Position numbers and translations under genes: made by a program. Under the pieces are notes generated by a model. It was not told where the DNA came from, made no database searches, and saw nothing but the letters and a program-made list of their open reading frames with translations. A stretch of DNA of 64,000 nucleotides from positions 12,569-76,568 of the forward strand of contig CAZLEX010000004.1 in assembly GCA_964558655.1 (NCBI GenBank), read 5' to 3'. The stretch comes from RGIG6353 sp964558655 (GTDB lineage Bacteria; Bacillota; Clostridia; Oscillospirales; SIG627). Every line of letters begins with the position of its first letter. Position 1 is the first letter of the stretch. Positions 52,785 to 61,688 of this stretch are shown piece after piece.

Positions 52785-54053
52785 ATGAGCGAAAAAATCT
52801 TAAAAGATGATAAAAAACTCTTGAAAAAAATGAGTCGGTTTTGCTTGCTGTGCTGCTTTGTTTATTTTTCAAGTTATATAACGCGTAAAAGTTACAACGC
52901 TTCCATAAAAGCGATAATAGACGATGCTTCACTCGGGTTCAATTCTGTTGATACGGGACTTGCGGTAACGGGAAGTTTTATTACATACGGAATAGGTCAA
53001 ATCATAAACGGATTTCTCGGAGACAAAATCCGTGCCAGAAAAATGATAACAATAGGTCTCATCGGTGCTTCTCTCTGCAATATAATAATTCCTTTTTGGC
53101 TTTCTCCTGCCGGATTTTGCATACTTTGGAGCTTTAACGGTTTTTTTCAGTCTATGATATGGCCGCCTCTCGTCAGAAGTATGAGCGAAAATTTTACGCT
53201 TGAATTTTACAAAAAAGGATCAACTCTCGTAAGTGTCGCCTGCAGTATCGCAACTATCGCCATATACCTTCTGGTTGCGTTTTTTGTTGAATTTTTTAAA
53301 TGGCAATACACTTTTTATTTTTGTGCCGCAATCGGTATCTTAAGTGCTGTTATGTGGTATACGGTTTACGAAAAATATGAAAATCACCCGATTGTCGACA
53401 GACATGAAGACTCATCTTCGCCCAATAGCGAACCCACCGTCGAAAAACTTCCGTTTTTAAAAGTAGTTATGATTTCAAGTGCTGTTCCGATAGCTTTGGC
53501 TGTCGCTTTTCAGGGATTTCTGCGTGACGGAATAGAAACCTGGATGTCGACTTTTCTCGCCGACAATTACAATATAAACACATCGGGAGCAATTCTCACC
53601 GTTGCCATTCTTCCCGTTTTAAGCATATTAAGCTACAGCGTCGGATCTTACTTCCAAAGGAAGACAGGCTGCCCTCTGACCTCGTCTCTTATAATTTGGG
53701 GATTTTCCATAGTCTTTTCAGCGATTCTGTTATTGTTTTATCAGTCCAGTGCCGTTATCGGAGTTGTCGGAATTGCCGTGCTTTCCGGAGCTTCTCATGC
53801 AATAAATTTAATGCTTACCAGCCGTGTCGGCATATATTACAAAAAGGTCGGATATGTCTCCACTTTTTCCGGGCTTTTAAACTCTTTCACCTATATCGGT
53901 GCAGCACTTGCAACTTACGGTATTGCCGAAATCACATCCGAACAACCTGTGAACTGGAGACCGGTAATGTTTATATTTCTGATAGTTTCCGTGTGCGGAT
54001 TTATACTAAACATCATCGCCCTCCCACGCTGGAAAAAATTCATGAAAGATTAA
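52785..54053 (+). CDS. MFS transporter, organophosphate:phosphate antiporter-like
   Basis: 422 residues with twelve hydrophobic segments. The start (FVYFSSYITRKSYNA) and the stretch GFFQSMIWPPLVRSMSENF resemble GlpT/UhpT/UhpC, which exchange organic phosphates for phosphate. It may take up a sugar phosphate or glycerophosphate; it could also handle a phosphonate given the cluster that follows. It ends about 195 bases before the cluster, which has its own promoter. Confidence 0.75.
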   Translation: MSEKILKDDKKLLKKMSRFCLLCCFVYFSSYITRKSYNASIKAIIDDASLGFNSVDTGLAVTGSFITYGIGQIINGFLGDKIRARKMITIGLIGASLCNIIIPFWLSPAGFCILWSFNGFFQSMIWPPLVRSMSENFTLEFYKKGSTLVSVACSIATIAIYLLVAFFVEFFKWQYTFYFCAAIGILSAVMWYTVYEKYENHPIVDRHEDSSSPNSEPTVEKLPFLKVVMISSAVPIALAVAFQGFLRDGIETWMSTFLADNYNINTSGAILTVAILPVLSILSYSVGSYFQRKTGCPLTSSLIIWGFSIVFSAILLLFYQSSAVIGVVGIAVLSGASHAINLMLTSRVGIYYKKVGYVSTFSGLLNSFTYIGAALATYGIAEITSEQPVNWRPVMFIFLIVSVCGFILNIIALPRWKKFMKD

Positions 54054-54159
54054 ACTGTGCAGAAACTTTTTCAAATTCTCTGCGAATATTTCGATTTAAC
54101 ATATACAGTGCGTTAATTTGAACAAAAGTGATAAAAAAGCAACGGCAATTTATTTTTTC

Positions 54160-54188
54160 TTGACAATAACGGATAAATGTATTAAAAT
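54160..54188 (+). promoter_or_regulatory. Promoter of the phosphonate/glycan cluster
   Basis: TTGACA, 17-base spacer, TAAAAT, with a long A/T-rich leader before the first gene. Confidence 0.75.
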
Positions 54189-54248
54189 TGTAACAGATGT
54201 TAAAATATTGTTAATGGCAAAAATTAATGCTGTAAAGAAGGATTAGGT

Positions 54249-56159
54249 ATGATAAAGAAAAAAAGTGAAGTTGAACATTTTGCATCTCCGGTTTTGCTGT
54301 TTTTTGCCGATTTGATTATAATAAATGTTTTTTGGCTTTTAATAGCTTTGCTTGAGAAAAATTTTGATTTTTCGTTTTTTTCGTCTTGGAAAGTGTTGCT
54401 GATATTGCCCATGAGCTGTGTAATTTTCGGAACCGTATTTTTTGCGGGGCGTGTTTTTCGCATAGCATGGAGCTTTTCTTCGATGAACGATTTCTTTCGC
54501 CTTGCTTTTTTTGCGGCATTTTCTCTCGCTCTTTCGCACATTTCCTGTATCGTGCTCAAATGCGGCGTCGTACTCACAAATGTCGGATATATTCTTCATT
54601 TTCTCTGCGTGATTGTCGGAATTTGCATGGTCAGAATATCGGTGCGTCATTATGCGTCGAAGATTCGTGCGGAACACCGTCTTGAAATGCTCAAGGACTC
54701 GCAAGACGGAATTTACGATTTCGGCAAAACTCTTATAGTCGGTGCCGGAGGCGGAGCACAGAGACTTTTGCGTGAAATACGCAAAGAAGCCTTTTTCGAA
54801 AAATGCGATCCCGTTTGTGCCGTTGACGACAACGAAGCCAAAAAAGGCTTTTTCTTAGCAGGTATTCCCGTTGAAGGAAATATATCGGAAATACCTTTTC
54901 TTTGCAAAAAATATGATGTAAAAACAATATTTCTGGCAATTCCGTCGCTTTCCGAAGACCGTCGCCGCGAAATTCTTTCTCTTTGCATAGATACCGGAGC
55001 AAAGCTTCATACGCTTCCGACACTTGAAGAAATTATGACAAAGGGCGAATCTCCGCTTCTTGTGCAAAAAGTAAAGATTGAGGACCTTTTGGGACGGGAA
55101 GCTGTAAAAATGGATTTGGAAAAAGTCATGAGTTATGTCGAAAACAAGACTGTCCTCGTGACCGGTGCGGGCGGTTCGATAGGCTCGGAACTTTGCCGTC
55201 AGCTTGCCGCACATTCTCCGAAAAAGCTTATAATGTTCGATATATACGAAAACAGTACATATGATGTTTTAAACGAAATAATCCGTCATTATCCGGAACT
55301 TGACATTGAAGCCTTGATAGGTTCCGTAAGGGATTATGACAGACTTGAACAAATATTTAAGTCCCGTCGTCCTGACATTGTCTACCACGCCGCCGCACAT
55401 AAACATGTACCTCTTATGGAAACAAGTCCGAACGAGGCATTGAAAAACAATGTTTTCGGAACGCTGAATACGGTGCGTGCAGCCGACAGTGCGGGTGTCG
55501 GACGGTTCGTTATGATTTCCACGGACAAAGCGGTTAATCCGACCAATGTCATGGGTGCCACAAAGCGTATGTGCGAGATGATAGTACAGGCATGGAACAG
55601 AAAGAGCAAAACCGAATATGTCGCCGTAAGGTTCGGAAATGTTTTGGGTTCAAACGGAAGTGTCATTCCTCTTTTCGAAAAACAAATCTCCGAAGGCGGA
55701 CCTGTTACCGTTACACACCCCGACATAATTCGGTATTTTATGACCATTCCCGAAGCGGTTTCGCTTGTTTTGGAAGCAGGTGCCGAAGCGTCCGGCGGAG
55801 AGATATTTGTACTTGACATGGGCGAACCCGTCAAAATTGACACTTTGGCGAGAAATATGATAAAATTATCCGGGTTTGAACCCGACAAAGACATAAAAAT
55901 AGTTTATACGGGACTTCGTTCGGGAGAAAAACTCTATGAGGAACTTTTAATGGACGAGGAAGGACTTCGTTCCACACAAAACAAGCTTATTCATATTGCA
56001 CACCCGATAGAATTTGATGAAGATTATTTCTTCTCACGCCTTGAAGAACTTGAAAAGTGTGTATGGGACGATTCTTTGCCTGTAAGAAAAATCATTTCCG
56101 AGCTTGTGCCTACTTTCATCACTCCGGAAGAGGCAAATTCCGGAAAAATTCATCAATAA
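54249..56159 (+). CDS. Membrane NDP-sugar 4,6-dehydratase/epimerase (CapD/PglF-like)
   Basis: 636 residues. Four N-terminal membrane segments (to about residue 130) and a first Rossmann fold (VGAGGGAQRLLREI). A catalytic SDR domain has TGAGGSIGSEL (about residues 300-310), AAAHKHVPLMETSP, and STDKAVNPTNVMGATKRMCE, in which Met replaces the usual Tyr, as in the PglF/CapD family of UDP-GlcNAc 4,6-dehydratases. It makes 4-keto-6-deoxy sugars for surface glycans. First gene of the phosphonate cluster. Confidence 0.92.
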   Translation: MIKKKSEVEHFASPVLLFFADLIIINVFWLLIALLEKNFDFSFFSSWKVLLILPMSCVIFGTVFFAGRVFRIAWSFSSMNDFFRLAFFAAFSLALSHISCIVLKCGVVLTNVGYILHFLCVIVGICMVRISVRHYASKIRAEHRLEMLKDSQDGIYDFGKTLIVGAGGGAQRLLREIRKEAFFEKCDPVCAVDDNEAKKGFFLAGIPVEGNISEIPFLCKKYDVKTIFLAIPSLSEDRRREILSLCIDTGAKLHTLPTLEEIMTKGESPLLVQKVKIEDLLGREAVKMDLEKVMSYVENKTVLVTGAGGSIGSELCRQLAAHSPKKLIMFDIYENSTYDVLNEIIRHYPELDIEALIGSVRDYDRLEQIFKSRRPDIVYHAAAHKHVPLMETSPNEALKNNVFGTLNTVRAADSAGVGRFVMISTDKAVNPTNVMGATKRMCEMIVQAWNRKSKTEYVAVRFGNVLGSNGSVIPLFEKQISEGGPVTVTHPDIIRYFMTIPEAVSLVLEAGAEASGGEIFVLDMGEPVKIDTLARNMIKLSGFEPDKDIKIVYTGLRSGEKLYEELLMDEEGLRSTQNKLIHIAHPIEFDEDYFFSRLEELEKCVWDDSLPVRKIISELVPTFITPEEANSGKIHQ

Positions 56160-56171
56160 AGAGGGAAAAAT

Positions 56172-57293
56172 ATGCTTGCGGAAAATTTTGTAAAAATTCT
56201 GAACAGCGATTTATATGTCGGCGTTCCCGATTCTCAGCTTCATGCCCTTTGCGATTATCTTTACGGTAAGTATAAAACAGGAGAAAATCACATAATTGCG
56301 GCTAATGAGGGAAATGCCGTTGCCATAGCAGCAGGGCATTGGCTTGCAACAGGACACCCAGCTGTTGTATATATGCAAAACAGCGGAATAGGCAATGCCG
56401 TAAATCCCGTAACCTCTTTGCTAAACGAAAAAGTTTACGCCATACCGTGCATTTTTGTAATAGGTTGGCGTGGAGAACCGGGAATTAAAGATGAGCCGCA
56501 GCACATATTTCAGGGAGAAAAAACTCTTGATATGCTTAAAACTCTCGGCATTGAATATTTTGTTCTCGATTCGGAAAGCGAAGAGCATTTCCCCGAATGG
56601 TTCTTTGAAAAAAAGAAATTGCTGGAAAACGGATCGAGTATAGCGATCGTTGTAAGACGCACAGGTCTGTCAAATCCGGAAAAAGTCGAATACGGCAATG
56701 CAAACAGCGATATGATGACTCGCGAAGAAATAATAGAACACATTGTTTGTGCGGCAGGAGACAGTGTAATTGTTTCCACAACGGGCAAAGCTTCACGCGA
56801 ACTTTTTGAAATCAGAGTACGCCGTAATGAGAGTCACTCGAAAGATTTTCTCACCGTCGGTTCCATGGGGCATGCATCATCCATTGCTTTGGGAATTGCA
56901 CTTGAAAAAAAGAGCCGTGTTTTCTGTATTGACGGAGACGGTGCACTTCTTATGCACATGGGATCCCTTGCACTTCCCGCAACGCTCAAAGTAAACAACC
57001 TCGTTCATATTGTAATAAACAATGCCTGTCATGATACGGTAGGCGGTATGCCCACGGTTGCGGGACAGATTGATCTTGTGGCGATTGCGAAAGCCTGCGG
57101 ATATAAAAATGCCGTCAGAGTTTTTGACGCCGAAAGTCTTGATAAGGCTCTGTCATCTGCGGCAGAAAGCGAACAACTGTCTTTTATAGAAGTTCTTTCA
57201 AAGCCCGGTGCTCGCGGCGATTTGGGCAGACCTACTACAAGTGCAAAAGAAAATCGGGATAGCTTTAAGAGTTATCTCAACAAAATTGATTAG
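56172..57293 (+). CDS. aepY: Phosphonopyruvate decarboxylase
   Basis: Thiamine-diphosphate enzyme of 373 residues that turns phosphonopyruvate into phosphonoacetaldehyde and so pulls the PEP mutase reaction forward. The ThDP-activating glutamate is in ANEGNAVAIAAGHW and the cofactor-binding motif is GDGALLMHMGSL...NNACHDT. Phosphonopyruvate decarboxylases show VGVPDSQL at the start and GWRGEPGIKDEPQH, both present. It precedes the PEP-mutase fusion by 15 bases, as required for the pathway. Confidence 0.93.
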   Translation: MLAENFVKILNSDLYVGVPDSQLHALCDYLYGKYKTGENHIIAANEGNAVAIAAGHWLATGHPAVVYMQNSGIGNAVNPVTSLLNEKVYAIPCIFVIGWRGEPGIKDEPQHIFQGEKTLDMLKTLGIEYFVLDSESEEHFPEWFFEKKKLLENGSSIAIVVRRTGLSNPEKVEYGNANSDMMTREEIIEHIVCAAGDSVIVSTTGKASRELFEIRVRRNESHSKDFLTVGSMGHASSIALGIALEKKSRVFCIDGDGALLMHMGSLALPATLKVNNLVHIVINNACHDTVGGMPTVAGQIDLVAIAKACGYKNAVRVFDAESLDKALSSAAESEQLSFIEVLSKPGARGDLGRPTTSAKENRDSFKSYLNKID

Positions 57294-57308
57294 AGGTGAC
57301 ATACAAAG

Positions 57309-59318
57309 ATGAAAGCTTTGATTCTTAATTCCGGTATGGGACGCAGAATGGGTGTCCTTACAAGTGAACATCCTAAATGTATGACGGAAGTATCCAACAG
57401 TGATACCATTCTCAGCCGCCAGCTTAAAATGATAAAAGAAGCGGGAATTGAAGATGTGGTTATGACAACCGGTCTTTTTGACAATGTTCTCGTAAATTAC
57501 TGTAATTCTCTTGATCTGGGACTTAATTATACTTTTGTGAAAAATCCCATCTACGACAAGACCAACTATATATATTCAATGTACTGTGCAAAAGAATATC
57601 TGAAAGATGACGATATTCTTCTTATGCACGGGGACCTTGTTTTTGAAAATGCAGTACTTGACAGTGTCCTTGACAGCTCAAAAAGCTGTATGACCGTCAG
57701 CACGACCGTTCCCCTTCCCGAAAAAGATTTTAAAGCGGTGCTTTCAAACGGAAAAATAGAAAAAGTCGGAATTGAATTTTTCAACAGTGCCGTTGCCGCT
57801 CAGCCTCTTTATAAAATCCTTAAAGAAGACTTTGCGGTATGGCTTAATAAAATATGCGAATTTTGCGAAAACGACAATGCTAAATGCTACGCCGAAAACG
57901 CTTTTAACGAGGTGTCCGACGCTTGCCTTATTTATCCTTTGGATATTAAAAACCTTCTTTGTAATGAGATAGATACACCCGACGACCTCGCACTTATAAG
58001 TGCGAGAGTTCATCAAGTTGAAAACCGCAGGGTATATATGTGCTTTTCTACGGATATAATCCATAGCGGGCATATTGCGATAATAAAAAAAGCTTCAAGA
58101 CTCGGCCGTCTTACAATAGGCGTTTTGTCCGATGAAGCCGTTTCTTCTTACAAGAGATTCCCGCTTTTACCGCTGTCCGAACGCAAAACACTTTTTGAAA
58201 ATATAGTGGGTGTCAGTAAAGTAATAGAACAGAAAACCTTGAGCTATCGCGATGTAATAGAAGAATTACACCCGGATTATGTAGTTCACGGAGACGATTG
58301 GTGCGAAGGCTTTCAAAAATCGGTACGGGACGAGGTTGTTTCACTGCTTGCCTCATATGGCGGAATTCTCGTTGAATTTCCCTACTCAAAAAGCGAAAAA
58401 ATCGATGAGCTTGAAGCTCAGTCTCGTGCAAAACTCTCTATGCCCGATATAAGAAGAGGAAGACTGAGAAAGATTTTGTCCATGAAAAATTACGCCACTG
58501 TAATTGAGGCACACAGCGGTATAACCGGACTCATTGCCGAAAAGAGTGCTGTATGGCAAAACGGTAAAAGCTATCAGTTTGACGCAATGTGGGTATCGAG
58601 CCTCTGCGATTCAACGGCTAAAGGCAAACCAGATATAGAACTTGTCGATATGTCTTCCCGTTTGCGTACCATTGACGAGATAATGGAAGTCACAACAAAA
58701 CCGATAATTCTTGACGGAGATACAGGCGGACTTAGCGAACATTTTGTTTATAATGTCAGAACTCTTGAAAGAATGGGCGTTTCGGCGGTTATTATCGAAG
58801 ATAAAACCGGATTGAAAAAAAATTCGCTTTTCGGAACCGAAGTTGAACAAACTCAAGATTCCATCGAAAATTTCTGCGAAAAAATTTCTGCGGGAAAAGC
58901 CGCACAGAAAACCCGTGAGTTCATGATAATCGCCCGTATAGAGAGTTTAATTCTGGAAAGAGGAATGGAAGATGCTCTCACCCGTGCAAAAGCGTATGTC
59001 AACGCCGGAGCTGACGGTATAATGATTCATTCCAGAAAGAAATCTCCCGATGAAATTTTCGAATTTGTGGAAAAGTTCCGCAGCAATGACAAAACAACTC
59101 CGATAGTCGTAGTTCCGACATCGTTCAATTCCGTTTACGAAGAGGAATTTGTAAAACGAGGTGTGAATATAATCATTTATGCCAATCAGCTCACACGGAG
59201 CGGATTCCCGGCAATGCAAAAAACCGCAATAACGCTTCTTGAAAATCACCGTGCTCTTGAAGCGGATGCAATGTGTATGTCCATCTCCGAAATATTAAAA
59301 TTAATTCCGGAGGAATAA
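57309..59318 (+). CDS. Three-domain protein: MobA-like nucleotidyltransferase + HxGH cytidylyltransferase + PEP mutase
   Basis: 669 residues. Residues 1-235: NTP-transferase fold, ILNSGMGRRM (6-14 region) then EHPKCMTEV, like PntC/LicC cytidylyltransferases. Residues 242-375: HIGH-type cytidylyltransferase with HSGH (252-255) and VVHGDDW, like glycerol-3-phosphate cytidylyltransferase. Residues 385-669: phosphoenolpyruvate phosphomutase with S430-S431, D442, LDGDTGG (D469, D471), EDKTGLKKNS (497-506), R543 and H574, which are the catalytic set of mussel/bacterial PepM. So it both makes the C-P bond and carries two possible nucleotidyl-activation domains. Which one activates the phosphonate as a CMP derivative is inferred from PntC. 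Confidence 0.88.
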   Translation: MKALILNSGMGRRMGVLTSEHPKCMTEVSNSDTILSRQLKMIKEAGIEDVVMTTGLFDNVLVNYCNSLDLGLNYTFVKNPIYDKTNYIYSMYCAKEYLKDDDILLMHGDLVFENAVLDSVLDSSKSCMTVSTTVPLPEKDFKAVLSNGKIEKVGIEFFNSAVAAQPLYKILKEDFAVWLNKICEFCENDNAKCYAENAFNEVSDACLIYPLDIKNLLCNEIDTPDDLALISARVHQVENRRVYMCFSTDIIHSGHIAIIKKASRLGRLTIGVLSDEAVSSYKRFPLLPLSERKTLFENIVGVSKVIEQKTLSYRDVIEELHPDYVVHGDDWCEGFQKSVRDEVVSLLASYGGILVEFPYSKSEKIDELEAQSRAKLSMPDIRRGRLRKILSMKNYATVIEAHSGITGLIAEKSAVWQNGKSYQFDAMWVSSLCDSTAKGKPDIELVDMSSRLRTIDEIMEVTTKPIILDGDTGGLSEHFVYNVRTLERMGVSAVIIEDKTGLKKNSLFGTEVEQTQDSIENFCEKISAGKAAQKTREFMIIARIESLILERGMEDALTRAKAYVNAGADGIMIHSRKKSPDEIFEFVEKFRSNDKTTPIVVVPTSFNSVYEEEFVKRGVNIIIYANQLTRSGFPAMQKTAITLLENHRALEADAMCMSISEILKLIPEE

Positions 59319-59321
59319 ACC

Positions 59322-60416
59322 GTGAAAAAAGTAATGCTTGTTTTCGGAACCCGTCCCGAAGCGATAAAAATGTGTCCTCTTGTAAAAGAGCTTAAAACAA
59401 GAAAGACTGTTGAAACTGTTGTTTGCGTAACGGGACAGCACCGTTCAATGCTTGACAGCGTTCTTGAAACTTTCGGAATTGTCCCTGAGTACGATTTATC
59501 AATAATGAAAGAGCGTCAGACGCTGTTTGATGTAACTGTTAACATACTTGAGAGAATACGGGAAGTGCTCGATAAGGAAAAACCGGATCTCGTTTTGGTA
59601 CACGGTGATACTTCCACCACTTTTGTCACCGCACTCGCCGCATTTTATATGCAGATACCGGTAGGTCATGTTGAAGCGGGACTGAGAACTTACAACATAT
59701 ATTCGCCGTATCCGGAAGAATTTAACCGTCAGGCAGTCGGCATTGTTGCGAAGTATAATTTTTCGCCTACCGAGCTGTCACGCGAAAATTTACTTAAAGA
59801 AGGAAAAGATCCGAGCACGATTTTCGTTACGGGCAATACAGCGATAGATGCTCTCAAAACAACGGTCAAAGACGGATATTTTCATCCTGAACTTGATTGG
59901 GCAAAAGACTCCCGACTTATTATGATAACCGCACACCGCCGTGAAAATCTGGGTAAGCCGATGGAACACATGTTTAAGGCGATTCGGGCAATAATAGACG
60001 AAAATCCCGATGTAAAAGCAATTTACCCGATACATATGAATCCGGCAGTCCGTGAAATTGCATCGAAATATTTGGCAGGGTGTGACAGGATTCATATAAT
60101 AGAACCGCTCGATGTACTGGACTTTCACAATTTTCTTGCAAGATGCTATATGATACTGACAGACAGCGGAGGCATTCAGGAAGAGGCACCGTCTCTCGGA
60201 AAACCAGTTCTTGTCATGAGAGATACAACAGAGCGTCCCGAAGGAATAAAAGCGGGCACGCTAAGGCTGGTCGGCACCGAAGAAAAAACCATTTATGATA
60301 ATTTCAAACAGCTTTTGGAAGATAAAAACGCTTATCTTGCAATGAGCGAAGCTTCAAATCCTTACGGTGACGGAAATGCTTGCAAAAGAATTGCCGATAT
60401 CATAGAGAGAAATTGA
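59322..60416 (+). CDS. wecB: UDP-N-acetylglucosamine 2-epimerase (non-hydrolysing)
   Basis: 364 residues. Converts UDP-GlcNAc to UDP-ManNAc for surface polymers. The N-terminus VFGTRPEAIKMCPLV, the VHGDTSTTFV, GHVEAGLRT and TDSGGIQEEAPSLGKPVLV motifs are typical. It begins three bases after the PEP-mutase fusion stop. ManNAc-type sugars are common in teichoic-acid linkage units, so the cluster may build such a polymer. Confidence 0.94.
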   Translation: MKKVMLVFGTRPEAIKMCPLVKELKTRKTVETVVCVTGQHRSMLDSVLETFGIVPEYDLSIMKERQTLFDVTVNILERIREVLDKEKPDLVLVHGDTSTTFVTALAAFYMQIPVGHVEAGLRTYNIYSPYPEEFNRQAVGIVAKYNFSPTELSRENLLKEGKDPSTIFVTGNTAIDALKTTVKDGYFHPELDWAKDSRLIMITAHRRENLGKPMEHMFKAIRAIIDENPDVKAIYPIHMNPAVREIASKYLAGCDRIHIIEPLDVLDFHNFLARCYMILTDSGGIQEEAPSLGKPVLVMRDTTERPEGIKAGTLRLVGTEEKTIYDNFKQLLEDKNAYLAMSEASNPYGDGNACKRIADIIERN

Positions 60417-60443
60417 TAAATTTATATAAATAAAGGTGAAATT

Positions 60444-61571
60444 ATGAATAAAAAGAATCAAGACATCGAACTCATTGAAAGACTTATTAAGGTTGGAGAG
60501 CAGTTTTCGATAAAAGGATCTTTTTTAAGTTTTGAGCTTATAACAAAAGGAAACATAAACACTACCTATCGGGTAAAATACGACGATCCGAGTTTCGGAA
60601 TAAAAGAATATGTTTTTCAGAAAGTCAACACCTATGTATTCCGCGAACCGAGACAAATAATGAAAAATATCGACTGCGTTACGGAACACATAAGAGAAAA
60701 GAGCAAGGGAACAAAACGACAGACGCTTCATTTTCACCATACTTTGAACCGCGATAATTTTTGGTTTGACAACGACGGAAATTTTTGGCGTGTTTTCAAT
60801 TATGTTACCGGCTCCGTCACATACCAATTAAGCTCCGATCCGTTTGTCGTATACATGGCAGGAAGAGCTTTCGGTGAATTTCAGGTACAGCTTTCCGATT
60901 TTGACGCTTCGGTTCTTTATGAAACCATACCCGATTTTCATAATACCAAAAAACGCCTCGAAAAATTTTTCAAAGATGTTGAACTCGACGAATACGGAAG
61001 AGTTTGCAAAGCCCGCGAGGAAATCGAATATATCAGAAACTGCCGTGAAAAAGCAAGTGTTCTGACAAATATGTTAGAGGCAAAACAATTGCCTTTGCGT
61101 GTTACTCATAATGATACGAAAATCAACAATGTTTTGTTTGACGAAGAAACGAAAGAACCGATTGTTGTTATAGATTTGGATACCGTAATGCCCGGGCTTG
61201 CGGCACACGACTTCGGAGATGCGGTACGTTTTGCCGCGAATACCGCCGAAGAAGATGAAGCTGATACATCAAAAGTTTCTCTGGACCTTGAACTTTACAA
61301 AGCATTTGCCGAAGGATTTGTCGAAGCTACTGCCGGAGGACTTGACGATTCCGAAATAAACAGCCTTGCACTCGGTGCATTTACGATTACGGTTGAGCTT
61401 GCGACGAGATTTCTCGACGATTATCTCACCGGAGACAAGTATTTTAAAACCTGTTATGAAGGTCATAACCTTGTAAGGTGTCGCTGTCAACTTGCACTTG
61501 CTCGTGATATGGAGAAAAAATTTGATGAAATGAACAAAATAGTCCTTGAAACTGCGGCAAAAAAAGGATAA
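60444..61571 (+). CDS. Sugar 1-kinase of the aminoglycoside-phosphotransferase fold (NahK-like)
   Basis: 375 residues. APH-type kinase: THNDTKINNVLFD (catalytic loop with HND) and VIDLDTVMPGLAAHDFGDAVRF (Mg site DLD plus the conserved run found in N-acetylhexosamine 1-kinases). It would make GlcNAc-1-P or GalNAc-1-P from free sugar, feeding the neighbouring nucleotide-sugar enzymes. A choline/ethanolamine-kinase role is possible but the sequence fits NahK better. Confidence 0.8.
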   Translation: MNKKNQDIELIERLIKVGEQFSIKGSFLSFELITKGNINTTYRVKYDDPSFGIKEYVFQKVNTYVFREPRQIMKNIDCVTEHIREKSKGTKRQTLHFHHTLNRDNFWFDNDGNFWRVFNYVTGSVTYQLSSDPFVVYMAGRAFGEFQVQLSDFDASVLYETIPDFHNTKKRLEKFFKDVELDEYGRVCKAREEIEYIRNCREKASVLTNMLEAKQLPLRVTHNDTKINNVLFDEETKEPIVVIDLDTVMPGLAAHDFGDAVRFAANTAEEDEADTSKVSLDLELYKAFAEGFVEATAGGLDDSEINSLALGAFTITVELATRFLDDYLTGDKYFKTCYEGHNLVRCRCQLALARDMEKKFDEMNKIVLETAAKKG

Positions 61572-61614
61572 AACGGAGATTTTTTTAAAAAATTGAAAAT
61601 TTTTCGGCAAACTA

Positions 61615-61643
61615 TTGCCAAAAACAATAAACTGTTTTATAAT
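61615..61643 (+). promoter_or_regulatory. Promoter of gap
   Basis: TTGCCA, 17-base spacer, TATAAT, just after the phosphonate cluster. Confidence 0.75.
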
Positions 61644-61688
61644 AATGTACAGTTAAAAATATAATTATATAAAAGGAGAAATAAACCA

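Noticed and set aside
57309..59318. Reading the fusion as an assembly join of separate genes
   Set aside because: All three domains are in one frame with no internal stop or ribosome site, and linkers are of normal length.
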